From Oscillospiraceae bacterium (GTDB taxonomy: Bacteria; Bacillota; Clostridia; Oscillospirales; Oscillospiraceae), in contig JAFNXT010000358.1 of the NCBI GenBank assembly GCA_017378975.1, forward strand, positions 1 to 7,560: 7,560 nucleotides of DNA. The letters run 5' to 3'. Below, in pieces: positions 1-5,498 of the stretch. The notes below the pieces were generated by a model. The model was not told the origin of the DNA and searched no databases. It worked only from the letters and a program-made list of their open reading frames with translations. Position 1 is the stretch's first letter; each line of letters opens with the position of its first letter. The translations under genes and the position numbers were made by a program.

Positions 1-132
1 ATGCGCCTCTCCCCTCGGAAAGCAGAGTGAATACGAGTGAATAGATCAATGAGAAAGTTTGACACCGTTGTTGCGTTTTGTTTGGTGCAAACTTATGCTC
101 TGAATAAGGGTTAATAAATGACCATCGGTCAC
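1..132. other. AT-rich intergenic stretch with no convincing gene
   Basis: This stretch is clearly richer in A and T than the rest of the window. All three plus-strand frames are open for roughly the first ten codons and then stop (for example TGA at 28-30), so the tail of an upstream plus-strand gene cannot be excluded or assigned. It contains a 10-base tandem duplication (25-44). It also holds an imperfect inverted repeat, GTTTGACACC at 57-66 against GGTGCAAAC at 84-92, which has 9 pairs, one bulged A and a 17-base loop. A small hairpin, TGACC-ATC-GGTCA (119-131), lies just beyond the stop of the minus-strand gene and is followed in that direction by TTTATTAA. It is a weak terminator candidate at best. 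TTGACA at 59-64 has no -10 box at a normal distance. Confidence 0.5.
25..44. repeat. 10-base tandem duplication
   Basis: GAGTGAATAC is followed directly by GAGTGAATAG, so the two copies match at 9 of 10 positions. A 10-base period is close to one helical turn, which would suit a protein binding site, but a chance duplication is equally possible. No nearby promoter was identified to go with it. Confidence 0.5.
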
Positions 133-498
133 CTATAAATCATAGAGTTTGTTGATGCGCCTAAGCAAGGAGCGTATGTCGGCATACTTGCGTCTGTGGA
201 ATATGCGCTTGTAGTGATTCTCCAATCGCTCGTAGGCATCCTCGCGTGTCGGATAGAGCTCCGCCATACGGAGGTTGTCACCCACGCCACGACCCATGAC
301 CTCCAGCTTTTGGTCGAAGGACAGCGACTTGTTTTGCAGGCATGCCACCAGGATCGCTGCCAGGAACGCGATCACGATGGGGACATTGTAGAAGCCCATG
401 GGGATCTTCAGGACATACTCGAACGTCAGGCCGAGCCCCAGATACAGCGCCAAAAACACGCCGATCGGGAGCAGGGCGATGGGATTCCCTTTTTTCAT
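133..498 (-). CDS. Truncated NhaC-family antiporter N-terminus fused to an unrelated charged tail (probable gene remnant)
   Basis: The predicted protein has 121 residues. Residues 1 to about 75 read like the start of clostridial NhaC-family Na+/H+ antiporters: a short KKGNP start, a first membrane helix (about 8-28), the FEYVLKIPMGFYN stretch (26-38), a second helix (about 38-54) and a soluble segment ending in GRGVGDN. Intact family members continue with many more helices and exceed 400 residues. Here the sequence switches near residue 75 to about 46 charged, non-membrane residues (AELYPTREDAYERLENHYKR and onward to KLYDL) that I do not recognise. The start at 498 is chosen because AGGAGG lies at 505-510; longer upstream in-frame starts run through the neighbouring gene. 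A good promoter sits directly upstream. The fusion suggests an internal deletion or rearrangement, and transport activity is very unlikely. The NhaC assignment is from memory of the family; whether the short protein is made is unknown. Confidence 0.7.
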   Translation of the reverse strand: MKKGNPIALLPIGVFLALYLGLGLTFEYVLKIPMGFYNVPIVIAFLAAILVACLQNKSLSFDQKLEVMGRGVGDNLRMAELYPTREDAYERLENHYKRIFHRRKYADIRSLLRRINKLYDL

Positions 499-532
499 TC
501 TGTTTCCTCCATTTTTGTGCATACTGTTGTAG

Positions 533-561
533 AATTTAGCACGAAACGAGGACTTTGTCAA
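533..561 (-). promoter_or_regulatory. Sigma-A-type promoter for the NhaC-like remnant
   Basis: On the minus strand, TTGACA (plus coordinates 556-561) and TAAATT (533-538) are separated by exactly 17 bases. They lie about 35 bases upstream of the start codon at 498. The -35 box is a perfect consensus. This implies that the remnant gene is transcribed independently of the mnmA-GNAT pair and may be a surviving promoter of the original antiporter gene. Confidence 0.7.
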
Positions 562-568
562 GGAATAG

Positions 569-1069
569 TCAGACTTCTGTCTGATTTTTCTGATAAGCGA
601 TCCGTTCGTCGCCGTTGGCGAGGAGGATGATGCCGCAACGGGTGAAGCCGTTCTTGGACAGGGAGCGCTGCATGGGGATATTGTCCCGGTGGGTGTCGAT
701 CCGAAGCCGGGGACACCGGGACAGTCCATACTCGAAACAGAAGGAGGCCACACCTTTTCGGTGGTCTGCCACCGCGATCCGGTGGATCACGCCGTAGGGC
801 TGGTCATCGGGCCAGTTGCCTTCATATATCTTAAGGTAGGTGGGGTCCGGTCCTTCCCGGTAGTAGAACACACCGGCGATCTGGTCGCCATCGGTACACA
901 GGTACAGGTGGCCCTGCCGGATGTCCTCCAAAAGCAGGTCCTCCGGCGGATAATTGCCGTTCCATTGTTCGTGGTTGCCCTGCTGGCGCATATAGGCTCT
1001 GGCGTGGGCGTAGATCTGCAGGATCCGGGGCAGGTCCCCGGTGTTGGCGGTGCGGATATCGAATCCCAT
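569..1069 (-). CDS. GNAT-family N-acetyltransferase
   Basis: This 166-residue protein has the usual length and layout of a single-domain GNAT enzyme, which transfers an acetyl group from acetyl-CoA to an amine. An N-terminal IRTANTGDLPRILQIYAHAR segment (5-24) forms the first strand and helix. The acetyl-CoA binding motif A is VIHRIAVADHRKGVASF (94-110), where HRKGVA stands in for the usual R/Q-x-x-G-x-G/A loop. The C-terminal part has IDTHRDN (124-130), with a further M at 133, and KNGFTRCG (139-146), typical of a subgroup of cytosolic Firmicute GNATs. The start at 1069 is supported by AGGAG seven bases upstream. It follows the mnmA stop by 21 bases with no terminator between, so the two are probably cotranscribed. 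Its substrate cannot be told from the sequence, and the link to tRNA modification is only positional. Confidence 0.85.
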   Translation of the reverse strand: MGFDIRTANTGDLPRILQIYAHARAYMRQQGNHEQWNGNYPPEDLLLEDIRQGHLYLCTDGDQIAGVFYYREGPDPTYLKIYEGNWPDDQPYGVIHRIAVADHRKGVASFCFEYGLSRCPRLRIDTHRDNIPMQRSLSKNGFTRCGIILLANGDERIAYQKNQTEV

Positions 1070-1090
1070 ATGGTGGCTCCTGTTCGTTAT

Positions 1091-2155
1091 TTATAGTACT
1101 TTAGTGACGGTGCCGCCGCCGATCACCTGATCGCCCTGATACAGGACCACGGCTTGTCCCGGGGTGATGGCCCGCTGGGGCTCCAGAAACTCTACTCTGG
1201 CAGAGCCATCGGGAAGCGGGTGGACCACAGCGGCCTGCTCTGCCATCCGGGAACGGACCTTGGCGGTGACCTCCATGGAGGCGGTGAGGGTAGGGAAGGG
1301 GAACCAGTTCCAGTCGTGCGCGATCAGGGAGCTGTGGAACAAAGCCTCATTGGGGCCAACGGTGACGGTGTTCTTCTCCACATCGGTGGCACAGACGTAC
1401 ACCGGCTGGCCCATGGCAAGGCCCAATCCTTTTCGCTGGCCCAAGGTATAGCCTATGGCACCGTCGTGGCGGCCGACTGTTTTCCCCTGAAGATCCAGGA
1501 AGTCGCCGGGGCAGGAGGGGACCCCTTCTTTACACAGGAACCCACGCAGATCCCCGTCGGGGATGAAGCAAATGTCCTGAGAATCCCGTTTCCGGGCGTT
1601 TTGGAAGCCCTGAGCTTCGGCGATGGTACGGACCTGTTCCTTGGTCAGTCCGCCGAGAGGGAACCGGGTGTGGGAGAGCTGGTGCTGGGTCAGCATACAC
1701 AGGAAATAGCTCTGATCTTTAGAAAGGTCCGCGGCTTTATACAGCAGATACCGGCCGGTATCCGGGTCCCGGCGGATCTGGGCATAGTGTCCGGTGACGA
1801 GGGTATCACAGCCGAGGGCCATGGCCCATCGGAGCAGGTGGTCGAACTTCATATAGCGGTTGCAGTCGATGCAGGGGCTGGGGGTGGTACCGGTACGGTA
1901 GCAACGGAGGAACTTGTCCATCACGTCCCGGCGGAACTCCTGATGGGCCTGGATCAGGTGGAAGCCGATCCCAAGCTTTTTTGCCACGTCCTCAGCATCC
2001 AGCACGTCCTGCGTACTGCCGCAGGTGGCATCGTCACCGTCGTACAGACGAAGCGTGCCACCCACACAGGGGATGCCCTGTTGCAGGGTCAGATAGGCGG
2101 CAACGGTGCTGTCAACACCGCCGCTGAGGGCGATGAAAGCACGGGATGTTTCCAT
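1091..2155 (-). CDS. mnmA: tRNA-specific 2-thiouridylase MnmA
   Basis: MnmA adenylates C2 of the wobble uridine (U34) in tRNA-Lys, -Glu and -Gln and replaces the oxygen with sulfur delivered from a cysteine desulfurase relay, improving decoding accuracy. The 354-residue length is normal. The PP-loop SGGVDS that binds ATP is at 11-16. The nucleophile region reads PSPCIDCNRYMKF (92-104), with Cys98 at the usual position before N-x-x-x-K-F. The second catalytic cysteine is Cys196 in DSQDICFIPDGD, and Cys98 and Cys196 would form the transient disulfide. TGHYAQI (121-127), KDQSYFL (146-152) and TLGQRKGLG (237-245) are further family signatures, followed by the C-terminal beta-barrel. An extra Cys95 gives a PCxxC arrangement that differs from the E. 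coli enzyme. AGGAGG lies seven bases before the ATG. No cysteine desulfurase gene is visible nearby. Confidence 0.97.
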   Translation of the reverse strand: METSRAFIALSGGVDSTVAAYLTLQQGIPCVGGTLRLYDGDDATCGSTQDVLDAEDVAKKLGIGFHLIQAHQEFRRDVMDKFLRCYRTGTTPSPCIDCNRYMKFDHLLRWAMALGCDTLVTGHYAQIRRDPDTGRYLLYKAADLSKDQSYFLCMLTQHQLSHTRFPLGGLTKEQVRTIAEAQGFQNARKRDSQDICFIPDGDLRGFLCKEGVPSCPGDFLDLQGKTVGRHDGAIGYTLGQRKGLGLAMGQPVYVCATDVEKNTVTVGPNEALFHSSLIAHDWNWFPFPTLTASMEVTAKVRSRMAEQAAVVHPLPDGSARVEFLEPQRAITPGQAVVLYQGDQVIGGGTVTKVL

Positions 2156-2185
2156 GATGGTCCCTCCTGTGGATGATATGGCGAT

Positions 2186-2214
2186 ATTCTACCACAGGGA
2201 AGCCGTGATCGCAA
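2186..2214 (-). promoter_or_regulatory. Promoter for mnmA and the GNAT gene
   Basis: On the minus strand, TTGCGA (plus coordinates 2209-2214) is followed after exactly 17 bases by TAGAAT (2186-2191). The start codon of mnmA is about 30 bases further on, leaving a short leader that includes the ribosome binding site. The -35 box lies 22 bases from the -35 box of the divergent lysozyme promoter. Confidence 0.7.
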
Positions 2215-2236
2215 GGCGGAGATCGGGCGAAAAAAG

Positions 2237-2265
2237 TTGCAAAGGGAGGAAGCCTTTGTTATAAT
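2237..2265 (+). promoter_or_regulatory. Promoter for the lysozyme gene
   Basis: TTGCAA (2237-2242) and a perfect TATAAT (2260-2265) are 17 bases apart, with a TGT just before the -10 box (extended -10 form). The lysozyme start codon lies 38 bases downstream, with AAGGAG at 2289-2294. This is one of the strongest-looking vegetative promoters in the window, so the gene need not depend on a special sigma factor. Confidence 0.8.
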
Positions 2266-2303
2266 GATAAAAGAGAAAAATTGCGATCAAGGAGCCACTT
2301 GCC

Positions 2304-4679
2304 ATGAAGAAACGGATGCTTTGTCTGATCCTGGCGGTCTGTCTGCTGACCGCCCTTCTGCCTGCGGATGTCCGCGCGGCCTCTTCCATGAAAGCCAGCG
2401 ACGACGTGATCTCCATCATCAAGCAGTTCGAGGGCTTCTCCGGGACGCCTTATGTGGATACGGACGGACTGTATACTATCGGTTATGGCACCCGGTGTCC
2501 CGAGGAACTGGTGGCGCAGTACAATGAGACGCCCATGACCGAGGAAGAGGCGGACGCGGAGCTTCGCAAGACCGTGGCGGGTTACGAGAAGGATGTGAAC
2601 GCCTTCATGGACAAGTACGGTCTGTCTTATGAACAACGGCAATTCGACGCGGTGATCTCCTTCGTGTTCAATGTGGGCAGCGGCTGGCTTCGGAAGGGTG
2701 AGACGCTGGTGAACGCTCTGACCTCCGGCGCCTCGGGAAACGAGCTGATCTATGCCTTCACGATCTACTCCATGTCCGGCGGTAGTCGAAGTGTGGGCCA
2801 TATCCGCCGCCGGTTGTCGGAGGCCTGCATCTATCTGGAAGGTGTGTACAGCCGTCCGGCCCCGGATCGGTATTGCTATACGCTGTTCGATGCCCAGGGC
2901 GGCACTATCAGCGCCATGGGTGGTACATACAACGTGCAGGGCTACAACGGCGAGCTCACTGCCAAGGTGATCCCCATCGCCAGCCGGGATGGCTATGTGT
3001 TCGGTGGCTGGTATACCAAGACTTCCGGCGGTTCCCGGGTGGAGGTGCTGGACATGTCCACCAAGGGCAAGACCCTTTACGCCCACTGGGAGAAGGCGGG
3101 AGATACGCCCTCTGTGGATCCCGCGCCTACGGAGCCTGCGCCCACGGTGCCCGCGGAGCCGGAGGGGGATGCCATCGATCCTGTGAAGGTGAAGGTCACC
3201 GGCAGTCAGATCAATGTACGCAAGGGACCCGGCCTCAGCTATGCCACGGTGGGCACCATGAACAGAGGCACGCAGGTGACGGTGGACCGGGTCCACCGTG
3301 CCGACGGGTATACCTGGGGCAAGTGCGATAAGGGCTGGATCGCGCTGGAGAATACCAGCTATTTCAATGTGGAGAAGCCCACGGAGCCAAAACCCACGGA
3401 ACCGGCTCCCACGGAGCCCAAGCCCACGGAGCCCAAGCCTACGGAGCCCAAACCCACGGAGCCCAAACCCACCGAGCCTCCGAAGCCTGAACTGACCGTG
3501 CCGGAGGGGACCGTGACCGACCCGGTGGAGGTGACGGTGACCGGTGTTTGGGTGAACCTGCGCAAGGGCCCCGGTCTGGGGTTCGATGTGATCGGGACCA
3601 CCACCAGAGGGAAGAAGTTCACCGTTTCCGCTACCTATGAAGCGGACGGCTACCTTTGGGGCAAATATGACAAGGGCTGGCTTTGCCTGGATCATACGGA
3701 TTTTGAAGAAGTGACGAAGGTGCCGGAAGAGCCGGAGATGCCGGAGCTTCCGGAGGAGCCCACCATGCCCGGTCCGGGGGAAAGTCTTTATGCCACGGTG
3801 AAGGATACCCCCAGTCTCAATGTCCGGAAGGTGCCGCAAGGCGCGGTGGTCAGTGTGCTCCATAAAGGAGATCGGGTCCAGATCCTGGAGCAGAAGATCG
3901 TGGATGGGGTCCTTTGGGGCCGTTTCGAACGGGGCTGGATCAGTATGCGGACCTATGTGACGCTGGAGACGGTGACAGATGTCCTGCAGGAGGCTCCCAC
4001 GGAGCCCACGGTGCCGGAGGAAGTGCCTGCGGAGCCGGAGGTGCCGGTCAAGATCTGGGCCACTGTGGTGGGGACCTCCACCGTGGCGGTCCGGGACCGG
4101 ATCGACGGTACTGTGGTCGGTAAGCTGGCACCCGGCAGCCGGGTGGAGATCCTGGAGCGGACGGAGGACTGGGGACGCTGTGCCCAAGGCTGGATCCGGC
4201 TCCATGTGGGCGTGAAGCTGGAGCAGGAGCCTTCCGCGCAGGAACAGGAAGCACCCGTACTTGCCAGTGTGGTCAGGACTTACGCTGCGACACGGGAGGA
4301 AGTGACGGTCTATGATGCCCCGGATGGGGAGGAGATCATGGTCCTGCCTGCGGAGGGACGGACGGAGCTTTTGGAATACCGGATGGTCCGGGGCGTGCTC
4401 TGGGCCCGGTGTGACGGAGGCTGGATCGGATTGAGAGAGGGCGTGGATCTGGAGACCGTGGTGGAGGCCACGGTGCCGGAGGATCCTCTGGCGACCTTCC
4501 GCCCGGTGGTGGTACAAGCCGCCTGTCTGAACGTCCGGGCCGGTCCCGGCAATGAGAGGGACGTGGTGTGCAGACTGTATACCGGTGCTGTGGTGGCGGT
4601 CCGGGAGCTGATGCCCAAGGGGACTGCCATCTGGGCCCGGACGGATCTGGGCTGGATCAATATGGATAATATCTCATGA
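2304..4679 (+). CDS. Secreted GH24 lysozyme with an InlB-type repeat and six SH3b-like modules
   Basis: This 791-residue protein is predicted to be exported and to cleave the glycan strands of peptidoglycan. Residues 1-25 are a Sec signal peptide (MKKR, hydrophobic core, cleavage after VRA). Residues about 32-181 are a phage-type GH24 lysozyme domain. Glu43, Asp52 and Thr58 (in FEGF and YVDTDGLYTIGYG) keep the spacing of the T4 lysozyme triad Glu11-Asp20-Thr26. Residues about 192-262 resemble the Listeria-Bacteroides/InlB B repeat (GGWYTKTSGG, then TLYAHWE). Six SH3b-like modules follow at about 292-352, 407-465, 494-553, 583-640, 653-718 and 731-791, joined by Pro/Glu-rich linkers. All six keep a GW near the end, but the N-V-R-x-G-P signature is clear only in modules 1, 2 and 6, altered in 3 and lost in 4 and 5. 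There is no LPXTG anchor, so retention would rely on wall binding. No holin or phage genes adjoin it, so an autolysin or secreted antibacterial enzyme is more likely than an active phage endolysin. Confidence 0.93.
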   Translation: MKKRMLCLILAVCLLTALLPADVRAASSMKASDDVISIIKQFEGFSGTPYVDTDGLYTIGYGTRCPEELVAQYNETPMTEEEADAELRKTVAGYEKDVNAFMDKYGLSYEQRQFDAVISFVFNVGSGWLRKGETLVNALTSGASGNELIYAFTIYSMSGGSRSVGHIRRRLSEACIYLEGVYSRPAPDRYCYTLFDAQGGTISAMGGTYNVQGYNGELTAKVIPIASRDGYVFGGWYTKTSGGSRVEVLDMSTKGKTLYAHWEKAGDTPSVDPAPTEPAPTVPAEPEGDAIDPVKVKVTGSQINVRKGPGLSYATVGTMNRGTQVTVDRVHRADGYTWGKCDKGWIALENTSYFNVEKPTEPKPTEPAPTEPKPTEPKPTEPKPTEPKPTEPPKPELTVPEGTVTDPVEVTVTGVWVNLRKGPGLGFDVIGTTTRGKKFTVSATYEADGYLWGKYDKGWLCLDHTDFEEVTKVPEEPEMPELPEEPTMPGPGESLYATVKDTPSLNVRKVPQGAVVSVLHKGDRVQILEQKIVDGVLWGRFERGWISMRTYVTLETVTDVLQEAPTEPTVPEEVPAEPEVPVKIWATVVGTSTVAVRDRIDGTVVGKLAPGSRVEILERTEDWGRCAQGWIRLHVGVKLEQEPSAQEQEAPVLASVVRTYAATREEVTVYDAPDGEEIMVLPAEGRTELLEYRMVRGVLWARCDGGWIGLREGVDLETVVEATVPEDPLATFRPVVVQAACLNVRAGPGNERDVVCRLYTGAVVAVRELMPKGTAIWARTDLGWINMDNIS
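3375..3479 (+). repeat. Seven 15-base repeats encoding KPTEP
   Basis: Seven tandem units encode K-P-T-E-P (the third is A-P-T-E-P), covering lysozyme residues 358-392 between SH3b modules 1 and 2. The units are nearly identical in DNA as well (AAGCCCACGGAGCCC and close variants, with changes mostly at third codon positions). This is the pattern expected for a repeat that grows and shrinks by slippage or unequal recombination. It probably forms a stiff extended wall-spanning linker. Related PTEP units occur in the linkers near residues 275-280 and 564-569. Confidence 0.92.
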
Positions 4680-4682
4680 AAA

Positions 4683-4746
4683 ACGTCATCGCAAGGGATC
4701 GGCGTGGGGCTCGTTCCACCCGCTTCCTTGCGATGACGTCGTTTTT
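4683..4746. terminator. Bidirectional rho-independent terminator between convergent genes
   Basis: ACGTCATCGCAAGG (4683-4696) pairs perfectly over 14 bases with CCTTGCGATGACGT (4726-4739). The 29-base apical region has further partial pairing (GTGG at 4704-4707 with CCAC at 4716-4719). On the plus strand it is followed by CG and TTTTT (4742-4746). On the minus strand the run AAAAA at 4679-4683 gives TTTTT after the stem. It starts right after the lysozyme stop (4677-4679), and its plus-strand T-run runs into the stop codon of the opposing gene (4745-4747), so it can serve both genes. Confidence 0.92.
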
Positions 4747-5437
4747 ATAGCTCCTGATACAGGCCCATGGCGTGGTGTACGCCAAGGGATCCGGCTTCTT
4801 CCAGCAGTTCCTGAAGGTCCTGACGGGTCCTGGTCAGGGTGAAGCGGAGGGCATCCTCTGCCACGGTGATCTGATAGTGACAGTGGAGGCTCTCGTCCTT
4901 GTGGGGAAGAGGTGCTTCCGGCGGTGGCAGGGGAGAACGGCGGGAACCTTCAGGGCCCACGGTGATGAGGGCCGTATCCAATGCCAGCTCCAGCCACAGG
5001 TCACGGCCTGTCCATGGGGCAAGCCATGTTCCTACCGCAGTGCCCAGAGGGACCGGCGGGACGAAGAGTGGGTGGTCCGTGTCCGTGGCATAGGCCGGAG
5101 GGACTGCCACGGGGCAGGGGAGGCTGTGGACCAGCTTGCGGCACAGGTCCAATGTCAAAGGTGTGGGACTCCGCTGGAGGTCCAGTACCAACGCGTGACA
5201 GGACAGGGTCTTGACGGTATCCGTCAATTGGCGGATGATCTCTTCGGGGTCATGGTCCGTCGCTTCGATCCGGTCGTCCAGCAGGAGGACGGAGCCTGCC
5301 GGGAGGGTCTTGGGCAGGTCTGTCAGGCCCCGGTCGTAGGGGGCGAAATGGCAGGCCATCCACGCGACCTTCTCCGGCAGGGGTCGGACACGGTGGAACT
5401 CCTCTGCCGTCATGGCAAGAAATGATCTGATCGCCAT
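4745..5437 (-). CDS. Uncharacterised conserved-type protein, possibly beta/alpha-barrel
   Basis: This 230-residue protein is not one I can name. No signal peptide or membrane helix is visible. Alternating short hydrophobic strands and helices (GSVLLLDDR at 48-56, an amphipathic helix at 64-78, ALVLDLQR at 82-89, a helix at 94-105, CPVAVPPAYA at 108-117) look like part of a TIM-barrel-type fold such as those in glycoside hydrolase-like proteins. This is inference from pattern only. Other distinctive stretches are WMACHFAPY (26-34), the proline-rich run PLPPPEAPLPHKDE (169-182) and LHCHY (185-189). The C-terminus is a charged helix ending in GLYQEL. The start at 5437 is chosen over an in-frame ATG at 5473 because AAGGAGG (5447-5453) lies nine bases upstream of it, whereas the longer start has no ribosome binding site. 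Its promoter is not obvious. Confidence 0.75.
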   Translation of the reverse strand: MAIRSFLAMTAEEFHRVRPLPEKVAWMACHFAPYDRGLTDLPKTLPAGSVLLLDDRIEATDHDPEEIIRQLTDTVKTLSCHALVLDLQRSPTPLTLDLCRKLVHSLPCPVAVPPAYATDTDHPLFVPPVPLGTAVGTWLAPWTGRDLWLELALDTALITVGPEGSRRSPLPPPEAPLPHKDESLHCHYQITVAEDALRFTLTRTRQDLQELLEEAGSLGVHHAMGLYQEL

Positions 5438-5465
5438 GGACAAACGCCTCCTTCCGTGGTATGAT
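5437..5465 (+). promoter_or_regulatory. Promoter for yqeG and the downstream peptidase gene
   Basis: TGGACA (5437-5442) and TATGAT (5460-5465) are 17 bases apart, 33 bases upstream of the yqeG start codon at 5499. The -35 box touches the start codon of the divergent gene (5435-5437), and the spacer contains that gene's ribosome binding site (5447-5453 on the minus strand). Transcription of the two genes must therefore overlap or interfere. Confidence 0.65.
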
Positions 5466-5498
5466 GTATCCATATCTTATGAAAGAGAGAGGGTAGCT

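Noticed and set aside
59..98. TTGACA at 59-64 as a plus-strand promoter
   Set aside because: No -10-like hexamer lies 16-18 bases downstream, and no plus-strand gene follows.
569..589. Hairpin TCAGAC-TTCT-GTCTGA followed by TTTTT on the plus strand, terminator-like
   Set aside because: It overlaps the last codons of the minus-strand GNAT gene, the stem is only 6 pairs, and no plus-strand gene upstream would use it. In the minus direction no T-run follows the stem.
499..753. Longer version of the NhaC-like gene starting at 753
   Set aside because: The extra 85 residues are low-complexity, run antisense-free through the GNAT gene's DNA in another frame, and include the promoter. The AGGAGG at 505-510 fixes the start at 498.
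1154..2176. Long plus-strand open frame opposite mnmA
   Set aside because: It is a shadow of mnmA. The minus-strand frame has all MnmA motifs, while this one has no recognisable domain.
3375..3479. CRISPR-like array
   Set aside because: The units are contiguous 15-base codon repeats without spacers, lying in frame in a coding region.
2259..4517. Minus-strand open frame of 752 codons opposite the lysozyme gene
   Set aside because: Its product is a low-complexity His/Arg/Gly-rich translation with no domain. It arises from codon bias and the repeats of the real lysozyme gene.
2304..4679. Prophage endolysin module
   Set aside because: No holin, tail, capsid or integrase gene is present. The protein has a Sec signal peptide, and its flanks are housekeeping genes.
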